38,986 bases of DNA from DASVHS01 sp036390755 (lineage in GTDB: Bacteria > Acidobacteriota > Thermoanaerobaculia > Gp7-AA8), in assembly GCA_036390755.1 (NCBI GenBank), contig DASWBH010000442.1:1-38986 (forward strand). The letters are read 5' to 3'. The notes beneath the pieces are model-generated. The model ran no database searches. It saw only the letters and a program-made list of their open reading frames with translations, and was not told where the DNA came from. The first letter of the stretch is position 1. Every line of letters starts with the position of its first letter. Of the stretch, positions 8,061-15,962 are shown piece by piece. The position numbers and the translations under genes were made by a program.

Positions 8061-10388
8061 TCAATGTTGAGAACACACGACGTCTCCAAGGTTCACTATG
8101 TCGCCTTGACCGCCGGGGATGGACAGGTTGAATGAACACTGCCCGTCAGCCCACTCGATCAGGGCGTTGTAGGTCCCGGCCGGAAGATCTTCGAGGTAGA
8201 ACTCTCCGTTCCGGCCGATCGGCGAGTCCAATGTTGTGCCTCCGCTCTTGACCGTCAGCGTGCCGAGCGACGGCATGACGCGCTGCGCCCCGCGGCTGAT
8301 GGCCAGCTTGCCCGCGATGCTGCGATGCTGCTTCACGGGAAAGACGACGACGGCGCCGCCGCGATACGGCGGAGCCACGGTCTTCTCCACGCCGGCCACC
8401 TCGTATGTCATCGGCACGTCCTTGTCTTCGATGTGCAACGGATTGCCGTAGTACGCGAGCAGGTTCGGCACGAGAAGGAAGCCGCGGCTGTCCGTGCGGC
8501 CGACGAGCTGGTTCGATGCGTAGACGCGCACGTCGCTGACGCCTGGTACCTCCACGAGCGCATAGCTCTCCTGGATCGGCAGCGCGAACTGCAGCGATCT
8601 GCCGGCGAACACGACGCCGCCGGACGCTGTGAGAGTCGGCCGCCGGTCACTGCCCGACGCTGCCTCGCCGATCTCGTAGCGGCCGAATCGGGTCTGGTAG
8701 CTGAACAATCCGACGTCGGTCCGATCACCCGTGTCGGCGACCTGGGTCTGGAGGCGATAGCCAAAACCGGTTCCGACGGGCAGCGCGCGCTCGATGTCGG
8801 CGATTGTGTCGTAGTGTCCGTCACCGCGATTCTCGAACGAGATGCTGCCCGTCGTCGCGTTCCCGAAATTCAGGCTCGCGCCGGCGAAGTACTCATTGTG
8901 ATGCCGGCCGTTTTCGTTGACCGCGGATGCGCTGGCCAGCATGGCCACACGCGACCCGACCGGGACGGACACTCCGAGCGTCGTCCGGCTCGAATCGTCC
9001 GCGTCGCGCATGTCGAGCTTCTGCCACTGCGCGGTGAGACTGCCGATCCGGCCCGACAGCGATCCGAAGACCGTTGCATCGAGCAGCGGCCGGTCGTCAG
9101 CGGGATGCATCGAAATCGTGCTGTACGCATCGCTCAAACGCCGCAACGATGCGCCGAAACCGTATCGGCGGCTGATAAAGCGGTATCCGAGCTCACCTGC
9201 CGAGCCGTTTCGTCCGTGGTCAGCGCTCATCGAGCCCGCCACGCGCCACTCGCCGATGGGAGTGCGGAAGTCGACGATCGGCCCTCCCGAAAACAACTGC
9301 CTCGACGCCTCCGCTCGTCCGCCGAGGGTGAGCGCGTCGGAGACGCCGATGCGATGAAACGCCACAGCCGCGGGATCGCCGGTGCTGAAGCTGCGCACGC
9401 CGAGATCCTGTCGGATCACGCCGGCGGAGTAGAGGTACTCGCTCAAGCCGCGGTTGAGGAGATTCGTCGCGTAGTAGTAGTTCGTGGATGCGGTGGTCTG
9501 GCGGCCGAACGCGTCGCGCACGACGATCTGCGTCGTTCCAGCACCCGCCGCGACGGGGACGTCGCGCAGCTGAAAGGGCCCGGGGGGGACGTCGTGGCGT
9601 CCGACGAGAATGCCGTTGACGTAGACATCGACTTGCGAAGGCGTCAACGCGGTGCCGGCGAGGTTGAGTGCCGGGAAGCGGAGGAAGTACGGGTCGAGAC
9701 CGAAGTTGCGGGAGACGGTGACGCCGGTGATGAGCGCGCTGCCGCCGAGGCTTTCGGTTGCGACGACCGCGTCACCGCCGGTAAAACGCCGCAGACGCTT
9801 GAGGTCGTCGTACGTGTAGTTGGTGAGGCCGCGGACGAGATGCCCGCCGACTCCGCGCGAGAAGCCGGTGTAGAGCAGACCACTGCCGATCGTTGCGCCG
9901 GCCTCGCCGAACAAAGTCACACTCCGCATGGACGGTGAACTGACCGAGTAGTTGAAGAATCCCGTGTGATCGCGTGCGTACTCGATATCTGTTGGCCGCG
10001 CCGTTCGTCCTTCGACGACCGTCGGCTGGAGAAGCTCAGGCTTCACGGTGAGGTCGAGCGTGAGGTTCTCCTGATTGAGCACGTAGGTCAGGAGCGGCGA
10101 GAGGCTCTTGAGCGATACCGCGTCCTCACCTTCGATCGGAGCCGGGACATGAACGAGCCGGCCGAACGTGACGAGGCGGTTCCACATCGTTCCGCCGAGA
10201 CCGAGCTGCTCGAGATCACCGCGGCGCATGGCGACGTCATCGCCGCTCAGCGCGACCAGCTTTTCGCCCGCTGCCCCGCCGTTCATCGACACAGGGAGTG
10301 CGATCGTCTGACCGGCGAGCCGGGAAGCGGACGCGGCCAGGGCGGCTACGAAAACCAGAACGAGAAATCGGTGGAGTCGGCTCGCCAC
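8061..10388 (-). CDS. Outer membrane fimbrial usher (PapC/FimD family, archaic Csu type)
   Basis: Ushers are outer-membrane beta-barrels that receive chaperone-subunit complexes and polymerise the pilus through their pore. The 775-residue protein has a signal peptide (residues ~1-26), an N-terminal domain with IALPVSMNGG and VALSGDDVAMRRGDLEQLGL, and a long barrel region rich in paired strands (for example RGLTNYTYDDLKRLRRFTGG). It ends in carboxy-terminal domains with GRNGEFYLEDLPAGTYNALI and a Cys pair (DGQCSF, DVVCSQ). The start is GTG 10388, with GGTGAG just upstream and 12 nt after the preceding pilin stop. The order pilin-usher-tip subunit agrees with csuD-csuE. Confidence 0.93.
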   Translation of the reverse strand: MASRLHRFLVLVFVAALAASASRLAGQTIALPVSMNGGAAGEKLVALSGDDVAMRRGDLEQLGLGGTMWNRLVTFGRLVHVPAPIEGEDAVSLKSLSPLLTYVLNQENLTLDLTVKPELLQPTVVEGRTARPTDIEYARDHTGFFNYSVSSPSMRSVTLFGEAGATIGSGLLYTGFSRGVGGHLVRGLTNYTYDDLKRLRRFTGGDAVVATESLGGSALITGVTVSRNFGLDPYFLRFPALNLAGTALTPSQVDVYVNGILVGRHDVPPGPFQLRDVPVAAGAGTTQIVVRDAFGRQTTASTNYYYATNLLNRGLSEYLYSAGVIRQDLGVRSFSTGDPAAVAFHRIGVSDALTLGGRAEASRQLFSGGPIVDFRTPIGEWRVAGSMSADHGRNGSAGELGYRFISRRYGFGASLRRLSDAYSTISMHPADDRPLLDATVFGSLSGRIGSLTAQWQKLDMRDADDSSRTTLGVSVPVGSRVAMLASASAVNENGRHHNEYFAGASLNFGNATTGSISFENRGDGHYDTIADIERALPVGTGFGYRLQTQVADTGDRTDVGLFSYQTRFGRYEIGEAASGSDRRPTLTASGGVVFAGRSLQFALPIQESYALVEVPGVSDVRVYASNQLVGRTDSRGFLLVPNLLAYYGNPLHIEDKDVPMTYEVAGVEKTVAPPYRGGAVVVFPVKQHRSIAGKLAISRGAQRVMPSLGTLTVKSGGTTLDSPIGRNGEFYLEDLPAGTYNALIEWADGQCSFNLSIPGGQGDIVNLGDVVCSQH

Positions 10389-10400
10389 ATCTCACCAGGC

Positions 10401-10892
10401 TCAGAAGTCGACCGTCGCCATCACGACGTCAGTGTAAGCGCCCGGCGGCACTTCCTGGCCAGAAGACACACGGCCGTACACGACGAAGCGCTGCGCCTCA
10501 CGACCGCCCACGCCGAAGACGTGCAGCGCGTTCTCACCGTCGCCCCACGGCTTGGTGCGCGACGAGTCCTGAAAGAGCTCGTAATTGATCCGGTCCGGTC
10601 CGGCGACCATCGATCGAACCAGGGTGCGGGAGTTGCGGCCGAAGTCGAGCATGACGTTCGCCTGCGCGTTCCTGGAGCAAAGCATGCGAACGTCTGCGGT
10701 GGCATCGAGCGCGTGTTGGGCGTTGTCGCCGAGGGGATCGTAGGCGCCGAATGCGAGATCGGTGACGGCGATCTGGCAGTTCGAGATCACGCGAACCGAG
10801 ACGTTCATGAACGCCGAGGACGACGCGGCAAACGCCTGCGGTGCCGTGCAGGCAATCGCGGTCAGCAGTAGCCACTGTCTCAGTCGTCGCAT
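10401..10892 (-). CDS. Spore coat U (SCPU) domain pilin, minor subunit
   Basis: This is a secreted 163-residue protein: signal peptide MRRLRQWLLLTAIACTAPQAF, then one SCPU domain. The domain shows the family features: N-terminal strand with Cys (NVSVRVISNCQIAV), LAFGAYDPL, a second Cys (VRMLCSRNAQ), and the closing donor-like strand AYTDVVMATVDF. Subunits of this type are held by the periplasmic chaperone and polymerised by donor-strand exchange. It lies between chaperone and usher. ATG 10892 gives a normal signal peptide; a GTG at 10913 would add seven residues but falls inside a 20-bp palindrome. Confidence 0.87.
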   Translation of the reverse strand: MRRLRQWLLLTAIACTAPQAFAASSSAFMNVSVRVISNCQIAVTDLAFGAYDPLGDNAQHALDATADVRMLCSRNAQANVMLDFGRNSRTLVRSMVAGPDRINYELFQDSSRTKPWGDGENALHVFGVGGREAQRFVVYGRVSSGQEVPPGAYTDVVMATVDF

Positions 10893-10905
10893 TTTCGCCG
10901 TCTCA

Positions 10906-10925
10906 ACGGCCACACGTGTGGCCGT
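10906..10925. promoter_or_regulatory. 20-bp perfect palindrome between chaperone and minor pilin genes
   Basis: The sequence ACGGCCACACGTGTGGCCGT is fully self-complementary. It sits 13 bp after the chaperone stop and 13 bp before the minor pilin ATG. In mRNA it would form an 8-bp GC-rich stem with an ACGU loop and could lower translation or cause partial termination, tuning pilin output. As DNA it could also be an operator. Confidence 0.75.
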
Positions 10926-10938
10926 AAACCGTCACTCA

Positions 10939-11718
10939 CTACTTGGCGCGGCAGGCAGAACCCGCTGCGAACCGCTGCTGTGCCGACGCAATGGTTGCCG
11001 TCGACGCACCTTTGGCGATGATGTCCGTGCTCGCATCGACGCTCATATTCGTCGCCGCGTGACAGACCGCTTCGGGAACTTCGGTGTGATACTCGCGATA
11101 CCCGCCGGCGAGCACATACCAGCCGTCGAGATCGCGCTCCATCAGTTTCTTCCCGGAGTCGTCCGACAACGTGACGTGCACTTTCTGAACGGAGAAGTGC
11201 GCATTGCCGTTGTTTGCAACCCGGAAGGAAAGATCGGAGCCATTCAACTTCAAATCCGTAACGCTTCCCTGTGGCGCAGACGAAGGCGGCTGCACGAAAA
11301 TCGGAACGCCCATCTTCGTCAGGATCCTGACCTGCGTCTGCTTGACGTCCGGCCGCTCGGCCGGAGGAAGCTCCTCGAAAAAGATGCGATAGGTCTTCTC
11401 GACGTCGACGGCCACTGTGTTCGAGCCCACGCGAACCTTTTGCTCTTTTCCCGGACCGAGTGTCAGCAGCGCCGGGAAGAAGGTGATGTCTTCGGTCGGC
11501 GCGAGCTGCACTTCGCCGGCGGGGCTCTGCGTCCAGGCAAACGCGGTGACCTGAAACCGCAGGGCCTCTCCGCTTTCGTTCACCAGCGTCAGAAGCGTGC
11601 TCGACTTGCCGGTCAGATGCACCTGCACTGGCGTGACGCGGAATGCACTGGCCAGCATGGTCTCGGCCTGGAGAACCAGGCCGAGAACCACAGCTGCGAG
11701 CGTCAGGGACCTTCTCAT
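10939..11718 (-). CDS. Periplasmic pilus assembly chaperone (PapD/CsuC family)
   Basis: This is a 259-residue protein with a signal peptide (residues ~1-24) followed by two immunoglobulin-like domains. Domain 1 begins FRVTPVQVHLTGKSSTLLTLVNES, carries FPALLTLGPGKEQKVRVG, the edge-strand region used to cap subunits, and YRIFFEELPP, the family signature block. Domain 2 runs from about residue 140, with FRVANNGNAHFSVQKVHVTL. The chaperone folds and delivers SCPU pilins to the usher. It lies between the major pilin (42 nt upstream) and the minor pilin. A Cys pair near the C-terminus (EAVCHAA, GSACRAK) may form a disulfide. Confidence 0.93.
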   Translation of the reverse strand: MRRSLTLAAVVLGLVLQAETMLASAFRVTPVQVHLTGKSSTLLTLVNESGEALRFQVTAFAWTQSPAGEVQLAPTEDITFFPALLTLGPGKEQKVRVGSNTVAVDVEKTYRIFFEELPPAERPDVKQTQVRILTKMGVPIFVQPPSSAPQGSVTDLKLNGSDLSFRVANNGNAHFSVQKVHVTLSDDSGKKLMERDLDGWYVLAGGYREYHTEVPEAVCHAATNMSVDASTDIIAKGASTATIASAQQRFAAGSACRAK

Positions 11719-11760
11719 CGAATTAATTGCTCCACTGGGATCAACGTTGTGTATTGAGCG

Positions 11761-12288
11761 TTAGTAGTTGATCGTCGCGGTGACTGCGTCGGCATACGCG
11801 CCGGCCGAGATGTCCTGACCCTTGAAGAGCCGGCCGTACACGGTTTCCGTGAACGCCGCCTTCGAAGCCGGTGCGTACTGCACGCCGCCGGTGTTCTGAC
11901 CGGTGCTCCAAACCGTGCTGCGTCCGGCATCCTTGAAGAGGTCATAGCCGAGCAGCTCGACGCCAGCGGCGCCCGGGCCGTTCATTGCACGCGTACCAAA
12001 GGCCGTACCAGCCGCATGGCCGCCACCGTTGAGGTCGATCCACACATTCGCCGCGTTCTTCGTACAGGCCACAACGACAGTGCCCTGCGCGTCGATATCG
12101 GCTCCGGTGGTGTTGTTCGCGACGACCGGGTCATATGCGCCGAACGCGACCGGAGTCGTGCTGATGGTGCAGACCGTCGAAACGCTGGCGGTCACGTTGA
12201 GGGTGGCCGTGGCCGTTGACGCGGCGAAGACCGGAACACTGACAACCACTGCGACGAGGGCGATGAGGAAGGTGACTGAGCGGTTCAT
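11761..12288 (-). CDS. Spore coat U (SCPU) domain pilin, probable major subunit
   Basis: This is a secreted 175-residue SCPU pilin and the first gene of the chaperone-usher operon. The signal peptide MNRSVTFLIALVAVVVSVPV ends near FAA. Then come TATLNVTASVSTVCTIS, the family string VAFGAYDPV, a second cysteine in VVVACTKNAANVWIDLNGGG and the last strand AYADAVTATINY. First position in the operon, a strong ribosome binding site (AGGAGA 9 nt before ATG) and similarity in layout to csuA/B suggest the main pilus shaft subunit. That is inference. The frame is open upstream to 12525, but the extension is basic, unlike a secreted protein, and lies before the ribosome binding site, so ATG 12288 is used. 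Confidence 0.87.
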   Translation of the reverse strand: MNRSVTFLIALVAVVVSVPVFAASTATATLNVTASVSTVCTISTTPVAFGAYDPVVANNTTGADIDAQGTVVVACTKNAANVWIDLNGGGHAAGTAFGTRAMNGPGAAGVELLGYDLFKDAGRSTVWSTGQNTGGVQYAPASKAAFTETVYGRLFKGQDISAGAYADAVTATINY

Positions 12289-12582
12289 TTTTCTTTCTCC
12301 TGACTTTCTTTGGCCTCGCGGCCTTTTTGTTGACCTTTGGACGATCTCGCTTGGTCTCCACTTGCTTGTTCTGACCTCGCGTTGCCAGCTCTTAGTGCAG
12401 CCGGTATACCCAACTCGGGCTCGACCGCAGATTCCAGTGTAAGCACATTGATAACAGCGAGTTACGTCTTGTTTTGCGAAATCACGGTGCTCCGAAAACG
12501 TGTCTCTTTTCTGGAATCCAGACAAAGCTTGTCTGACGTTTAGAAACTGGACAGGGTTGCGGGGGTCGCGACGGGCGCGACT
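12289..12582 (-). promoter_or_regulatory. Upstream regulatory region of the pilus operon (294 bp)
   Basis: This is one of the longest gene-free stretches in the window. It holds the AGGAGA ribosome binding site of the major pilin, AT-richer sequence around 12440-12540, and the dyad element at 12509-12534. No strong -35/-10 pair and no convincing -24/-12 sigma-54 promoter was found by eye. The best GG-N10-GC match, near 12395-12415, is weak. Confidence 0.5.
12509..12534. promoter_or_regulatory. Dyad element, copy 1 (upstream of pilus operon)
   Basis: This contains two adjoining inverted repeats, TCTGG-AAT-CCAGA and AGACAA-AGC-TTGTCT. It agrees with copy 2 at 20 of 26 positions. The differences inside the second dyad come in complementary pairs (AA/TT here, GC/GC there), so the symmetry, not just the sequence, is kept. 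It lies 221 bp upstream of the major pilin ATG, a distance compatible with an enhancer-type site, and 49 bp after the receiver gene. Confidence 0.65.
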
Positions 12583-12972
12583 TCAGCGGCTGGCTTCCGA
12601 CGCGTCGCGCATCAAACCGAACGCAACGTCGGCGATCTGCGACAAGGGAGCGGGCTTCTGGAGGAAGGAGTGCACGCCCGCTTCGCGCGCGCGCTGCGCC
12701 GTCTCCGATGTCTCGAGAGCGGTGAGGATGATGATGGCCGTGGCGGGCGCGTGCCGGCGGATGAAGTAAGCGAGATTGATCCCGTCGGAGGAGTCGCGGC
12801 TCCCGCGGAGCTCGACGTCGACGATCGCGACAGCGTAATGCTCGGCGGCGAGCAGTTCGAGCGCCTGCTCGCTCGTCATCGCCGAGTCGACGACGTAGCC
12901 CTGCTGCAGGAAGTACTGACGCAGAGCGAAGAGGATGCTCTTCTCATCATCGACCAGGAGGATGCGCTTCAC
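12583..12972 (-). CDS. Single-domain response regulator (receiver only)
   Basis: This 129-residue protein consists of one CheY-like receiver domain: acidic pair in LLVDDEKS (residues ~6-12), phospho-acceptor Asp52 in AIVDVELRG, the Thr of IIILTALE and the Lys of FLQKPAP. There is no output domain, so it must act through a partner or serve as a phosphate relay or sink. It starts at GTG 12972 with no good ribosome binding site. It lies between the NtrC-type regulator gene and the pilus operon on the same strand and is flanked by the two dyad elements. Cross-talk with the adjacent histidine kinase is likely but not shown by sequence. Confidence 0.92.
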   Translation of the reverse strand: MKRILLVDDEKSILFALRQYFLQQGYVVDSAMTSEQALELLAAEHYAVAIVDVELRGSRDSSDGINLAYFIRRHAPATAIIILTALETSETAQRAREAGVHSFLQKPAPLSQIADVAFGLMRDASEASR

Positions 12973-13075
12973 GGTTAATCGTCATTCGCAAGGAGTGCGC
13001 CGTACCTCCGTCAACGCAGCGTGAGAGCTAAGTGATTGAAAAATCGTGAAAGCGTGAGTTTTTGGCCGCTTCTCG

Positions 13076-13101
13076 TTCTGGAATTCAGACGCAGAGCGTC
13101 T
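13076..13101. promoter_or_regulatory. Dyad element, copy 2 (at the end of the NtrC-type gene)
   Basis: This is the second copy of the dyad found at 12509-12534: TTCTGGAATTCAG followed by AGACGC-AGA-GCGTCT (the two parts share AG). It overlaps the stop codon of the NtrC-type gene and lies 104 bp upstream of the receiver gene start. It may be an operator, or an RNA hairpin acting as a 3' end signal; no T-run follows it. Confidence 0.6.
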
Positions 13102-14455
13102 AAGAACGGGAAACCGTCAGGTCCCACTTCTTGATCTTCTGATACAGCGTGCTGCGCGGAATGCCGAGGCGCCGCGAGGCGGCGTCAACGCGGCCACTTT
13201 CTTCGCGAAGAACGCGCTCGACGTACCAGCGCTCGACCTGTTCGAGCGTCATGTCGGTCGGTACCGAGCCGCCCCCCGCCATCTCTTCCGTCTCGAACCG
13301 GAGATCGCGCGAGGAGATCGTCTGCCTGTCGCTGACCAGAATCGCGCGCTCGATCACGTTCTTGACCTCGCGCACATTGCCCGGCCACGCGTAGTCCTGC
13401 AGCATCTTCATCGCGCTCGGTGCGACTTCGATGTGCGGCGACGACATCTCCGTTCCAAAGCGGCTCACGAAGAAGTCAACGAGCAGCGGGATGTCTTCGC
13501 GCCTCTCGCGGAGCGGAGGAATCGTCAGCGGAATCGTGCTGATACGGAAGTAAAGGTCGCTTCTGAACCTCTTCTCGCGAATGAGTGCGTGCAGGTCCTG
13601 GTGTGTCGCAGCGATGAGCTGTACGTCCGTCACGCGATCGCGCACATCGCCCATCCGGCGGAAACGCTTCTCTTCGAGCACTTTCAGGAGCTTCGGCTGC
13701 ACCTGAATGTCAACGTCGCCGATCTCGTCGAGAAAAAGCACGCCGCGATGTGCAACTTCGAGGAGTCCCGTCTTCGCTGACACGGCGCCGGTGAACGCTC
13801 CCTTTTCGTGTCCGAACAATTCGGTCTCGACAAACTCGCGGGCGAGACCGGCACAGTTCAGGTCCACGAACGCCTCGTCGGCGCGCGGACCGTTCTTGTG
13901 CAGCCAGGTCGCGAGGACGCTCTTGCCGGTCCCAGTCTCGCCGAGGATCAGGATTGGACGATCGGTGGCCACGACGTGATTGACCTGCTCCCGGAGCGAC
14001 TTGATCGCGCCGCTCACGCCGATGAATGGATCGACCCCGCCGGTTCGCTCCTGCTGTGTTGTCCGGGCCTGTTCGCGGTGGCGGACGCGCTGCACGTCGA
14101 GCAGCCGCTCAATGACCACGAGCAGCGCCTGCATCTGCACGGGCTTCGTCAGAAACTGCTCGGCGCCTTCCTTGATCGCCCGGACCGCCAGGTCGATCGA
14201 CCCGTGTCCCGTGAGGATGACGATCGGAATCGTCGAGTCGGCGGCCTTGAGGCGAGGCAGCACCTCGAGCGCGTTGCCGTCGGGGAGGGAGTAGTCGAGG
14301 ATGACGAGATCCGGGCGGTTCTGCCGGTAACTCTCCTCGCCTTGTTTGATCGTCTCCGCTTCGTCGACGTCGAAGTCGCGGCCGGCGAGGAAGTTCCGGA
14401 TGCCGAACCGGATGCCGCGATCGTCTTCAACCAGAAGTACTCTGTTCCTGGGCAC
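13100..14455 (-). CDS. NtrC-family sigma-54-dependent response regulator
   Basis: This 451-residue activator has all three standard domains. The receiver (1-120) carries Asp54 in VILDYSLPDG and Lys104 in FLTKPVQ. The AAA+ domain (~145-375) carries Walker A GETGTGKS (172-179) and GAFTGA (219-224), the loop that contacts sigma-54, so it should be competent for open-complex formation. The Fis-type helix-turn-helix (~405-445) includes RVDAASRRLGIPRSTLYQKIKKW. The GTG start lies 34 nt after the histidine kinase stop, so the two are a cognate pair in one operon. The most likely target is the pilus operon downstream, by position only. Confidence 0.96.
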   Translation of the reverse strand: MPRNRVLLVEDDRGIRFGIRNFLAGRDFDVDEAETIKQGEESYRQNRPDLVILDYSLPDGNALEVLPRLKAADSTIPIVILTGHGSIDLAVRAIKEGAEQFLTKPVQMQALLVVIERLLDVQRVRHREQARTTQQERTGGVDPFIGVSGAIKSLREQVNHVVATDRPILILGETGTGKSVLATWLHKNGPRADEAFVDLNCAGLAREFVETELFGHEKGAFTGAVSAKTGLLEVAHRGVLFLDEIGDVDIQVQPKLLKVLEEKRFRRMGDVRDRVTDVQLIAATHQDLHALIREKRFRSDLYFRISTIPLTIPPLRERREDIPLLVDFFVSRFGTEMSSPHIEVAPSAMKMLQDYAWPGNVREVKNVIERAILVSDRQTISSRDLRFETEEMAGGGSVPTDMTLEQVERWYVERVLREESGRVDAASRRLGIPRSTLYQKIKKWDLTVSRS

Positions 14456-14489
14456 GCCGCAACCCCCGGACGACTGGCGAGTATACAGG

Positions 14490-15833
14490 TCAGTCCCGCG
14501 GCAACGGGATCGACAGAGTCACCTCTGCGCCGCCGCCGGAGCGATTTCCGGCGCGCACCTCGCCCGCGTGCTCGGTCACGATCTGCTGCACGAGCGCGAG
14601 TCCAAGGCCGGTTCCCCCTTTTCGTCGCGAGAAGAACGGTTCGAACAGGCGAGGAAGATCGTCTTCGGCGAATCCGCGCCCGCGATCGAGGACTTTGATG
14701 TCGAGGTAACGCGTGCGGCCGGCGATGCGTATCGCGCTTTGCACCGTCACGACCGACTTTGCCGGCGAATGCTGCACGGCGTTGTCGATCAGGTTCTCGA
14801 TTGCGCGCCCGAGCCGGTCGCGGTCCGCGATGATGGTCGGGTTCCCGTGAAGAGAGGTCTTGAGCTCGACTCCGAGCCGAGTGGCGAGCGTGCTGGAGTT
14901 GCGGACTGCCGACTCGATCACCTCCGACGTCGTGATCGGATTGAACACCGGAGCAGCCGGCCGGCCGTACGCGAGCAGGTCCTGCATCAGCCGCGTCATG
15001 CGGTCGATCTCCTCGCGCAGCACTTCAAAATACTCCTGCAGCACGCCGCCGCTGGCCTGTTCCATCGCATCGACGGTCGCCGAAATCGCGAACAGTGGAT
15101 TGCGAACCTCGTGCGCCACGCCGGCGACGAGCGCGCCCATCGTCGCCATCGTTCGCTGCTGCTCGAGGCGCATCTGAAGATCGACGAGCGCCGACACATC
15201 CCATACGATGACGATGACGCGCTGATCTCGAGAATCTTCGGCGTTGAACAGCATCGCCAGCAGGTCGAGTGTGTGTCCGTCGGCGTCCTTCACCTGGCGC
15301 GCCGCCGGCGATCTCCTCTTCTGCACGTCCTCGGTCAGATCGGCGATCGATAACCACGGCTCGTTCGGCGGGAGCTCGCGAAGCGACCGTCCGACGATGT
15401 CGCCGTACTGCTTTCCAACGAGCATGCGCGCCGCGCGATTGATGCGAGCGACCGACCCTTCGACGCCCACAATCACGATCGGCGTCTCGACCGCATCGAA
15501 CGTCCGCCGCCACTCCCACGCCGCCCGCTCAATCGCGTCGAGCAGCTCGCTGCGGTCGTCCTCGAGGTTCTTCTCCTCGCGCAGGCTGACGAAGTACGCG
15601 ATCAGCGGCGCCCGCGCGCCCCGCCCGCTTCGATGAACGATGAGCAGCGCGCGATGACATCCTCCGTTGCGGAGCCGGACCTCGATCTGTACGTTGCGCT
15701 CACCGTTGCGCAGCGCTTCGAGCCGATCGCCGACCAGGTCGCGATCGCCGGCGTCGAGCACATCGAGCAGATTCGCGGCTTTCAACGCGCTCGGCGCGAG
15801 ACCGACGAGCTTCGTGAACGCGGCGTTCGTCAC
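14490..15833 (-). CDS. PAS-domain sensor histidine kinase (NtrB-like), partner of the NtrC-type regulator
   Basis: From GTG 15833 there are 447 residues: an N-terminal PAS domain (~1-85), a second PAS domain (~105-215), a HisKA domain with His241 in GVAHEVRNPL, and a HATPase domain with N-box ENLIDNAVQHSP, G1 DRGRGFAEDDLP and G2 GGTGLGLALVQQI. No membrane segment is present, so it senses a cytoplasmic signal. The start is uncertain. The coding frame continues upstream with PAS-like sequence (HIPAAAVSSELEFLVTN) to about 15960 but contains no ATG, GTG or TTG. A CTG at 15938, 7 nt after a TACAAT box, would give 482 residues. GTG 15833 is therefore the conservative start and probably removes the first strand of the PAS fold. 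Confidence 0.93.
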   Translation of the reverse strand: MTNAAFTKLVGLAPSALKAANLLDVLDAGDRDLVGDRLEALRNGERNVQIEVRLRNGGCHRALLIVHRSGRGARAPLIAYFVSLREEKNLEDDRSELLDAIERAAWEWRRTFDAVETPIVIVGVEGSVARINRAARMLVGKQYGDIVGRSLRELPPNEPWLSIADLTEDVQKRRSPAARQVKDADGHTLDLLAMLFNAEDSRDQRVIVIVWDVSALVDLQMRLEQQRTMATMGALVAGVAHEVRNPLFAISATVDAMEQASGGVLQEYFEVLREEIDRMTRLMQDLLAYGRPAAPVFNPITTSEVIESAVRNSSTLATRLGVELKTSLHGNPTIIADRDRLGRAIENLIDNAVQHSPAKSVVTVQSAIRIAGRTRYLDIKVLDRGRGFAEDDLPRLFEPFFSRRKGGTGLGLALVQQIVTEHAGEVRAGNRSGGGAEVTLSIPLPRD

Positions 15834-15945
15834 GAGAAACTCGAGTTCGCTGGAAACTGCGGCGGCGGGGATATGAGACCGACGAATGGCCAGTCTGTCG
15901 TCCCGAGAGATTGCGGCGGAAACTCTTCGGCGCAGCAGCGGAACG

Positions 15946-15951
15946 ATTGTA
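15946..15951 (-). promoter_or_regulatory. Candidate -10 box of the histidine kinase gene
   Basis: TACAAT lies 7 nt before an in-frame CTG at 15938, the same spacing as at the biotin carboxylase gene (TACAAT-N7-GTG). It sits 12 bp after the stop of the secreted-protein gene. No clear -35 is seen. Confidence 0.4.
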
Positions 15952-15962
15952 GCGTGAGCAGG

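Noticed and set aside
8325..9938. 537-codon open frame on the plus strand across the usher gene
   Set aside because: It is exactly antisense to a well supported usher, and the Arg/Ala/Glu-rich product is typical of the mirror frame of GC-rich genes. The same holds for long plus-strand frames over moxR (4261-5151) and ETF-QO (5975-7126).
12395..12415. Possible -24/-12 sigma-54 promoter before the pilus operon
   Set aside because: GG-N10-GC spacing is present on the minus strand, but only about half of the -24 consensus matches; too weak to call without a scoring matrix.
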